Made by a program: the position numbers and the translations under genes
Assembly (NCBI GenBank): GCA_030550075.1
Contig: JAUQQB010000020.1
Location: forward strand, 1-15,457
Direction of reading: 5' to 3'
Length of the DNA: 15,457 nucleotides
Source: Chloroflexota bacterium
GTDB lineage: Bacteria; Chloroflexota; Anaerolineae; Thermoflexales; Thermoflexaceae
Shown here: piece after piece, positions 15,422 to 15,457 of the stretch
How positions within the stretch are numbered: position 1 is the first letter of the stretch
Layout of the letters: every line of letters starts with the position of its first letter
The notes under the pieces: generated by a model
Told to the model about the DNA's origin: nothing
What the model saw: the letters and a program-made list of their open reading frames with translations, nothing else
The model's database searches: none

Positions 15422-15457
15422 GTAGGACTTACGCAGTTCGTTTCCCATGGGGGCTTT
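15422..15457. mobile_element. Possible terminus of an insertion sequence
   Basis: GTAGGACTTACGCA (15422-15435) resembles a terminal sequence I associate with bacterial insertion elements, and the window stops shortly after. No transposase or second terminus is visible, so this is a weak call from motif memory only. Confidence 0.22.

Larger units (their letters stand above)
15119..15457. other. Mostly non-coding 3' end of the window
   Basis: No convincing long gene is present on either strand here. It contains the possible 33-codon ORF (15168-15269), a 7-bp inverted repeat TTCATGG/CCATGAA (15300-15306/15316-15322), a short CAGCG/CGCTG stem near 15384-15400, and an IS-end-like GTAGGACTTACGCA near 15422. 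The composition is less GC-rich than the gene clusters. Confidence 0.5.

Overview
The window looks like chromosomal DNA of a GC-rich, probably thermophilic bacterium. A member of the Chloroflexota (Thermoflexus/Anaerolineae-like) is my best guess, from the overall style of the proteins and the combination of a B12-binding radical SAM protein, a PTPS-related membrane protein and a pair of ArsA/Get3-like ATPases. That assignment is inference, because the window contains no rRNA or other taxonomic marker.

Region 1 (1-1451, +) is the 3' end of a glutamate synthase large-subunit gene (gltB). It carries the 3Fe-4S cysteines and the GXGXG beta-helix domain, and a strong GC hairpin follows it. No gltD lies downstream.

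Region 2 (1611-10718, +) is a tightly packed surface-glycan cluster. In order it holds a nucleotidyltransferase-fold protein, a B12-binding radical SAM enzyme, a class I methyltransferase, an FG-GAP/VCBS beta-propeller protein without a signal peptide, a GT4 glycosyltransferase, a PTPS-related (GT-C-like) membrane protein and an O-antigen ligase-like protein. Two of the joins are overlapping stop/start junctions. The last two genes are separated by a compact palindromic repeat that supplies the C-terminal residues of one gene and the ribosome binding site of the next. A polysaccharide flippase gene (10756-12057, -) converges on the ligase from the other side. Together the cluster could assemble, modify, flip and ligate a glycan, with the first three genes perhaps making an unusual sugar or lipid modification.

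Region 3 (12265-15061, -) is the most unusual part. It is a four-gene module of two paralogous small hydrophobic proteins (100 and 93 aa) followed by two divergent ArsA/Get3-type ATPases (330 aa each). All four proteins lack cysteine, so neither arsenite thiolate chemistry nor the Get3 zinc clasp is possible. The ATPases have lost different, complementary catalytic residues: one has the switch I Asp replaced by Asn, as in the hydrolysis-dead Get3 D57N mutant, and the other keeps that Asp but has a degenerate switch II. This pattern suggests an obligate asymmetric heterodimer serving the two small membrane proteins. A perfect TATAAT box and a 12-bp palindrome where the -35 should be lie just upstream.

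Region 4 (15062-15457) is mostly non-coding. It holds that promoter, a possible 33-aa membrane peptide ORF with a good ribosome binding site, a short inverted repeat, and at the very end a sequence that may be the tip of an insertion element.
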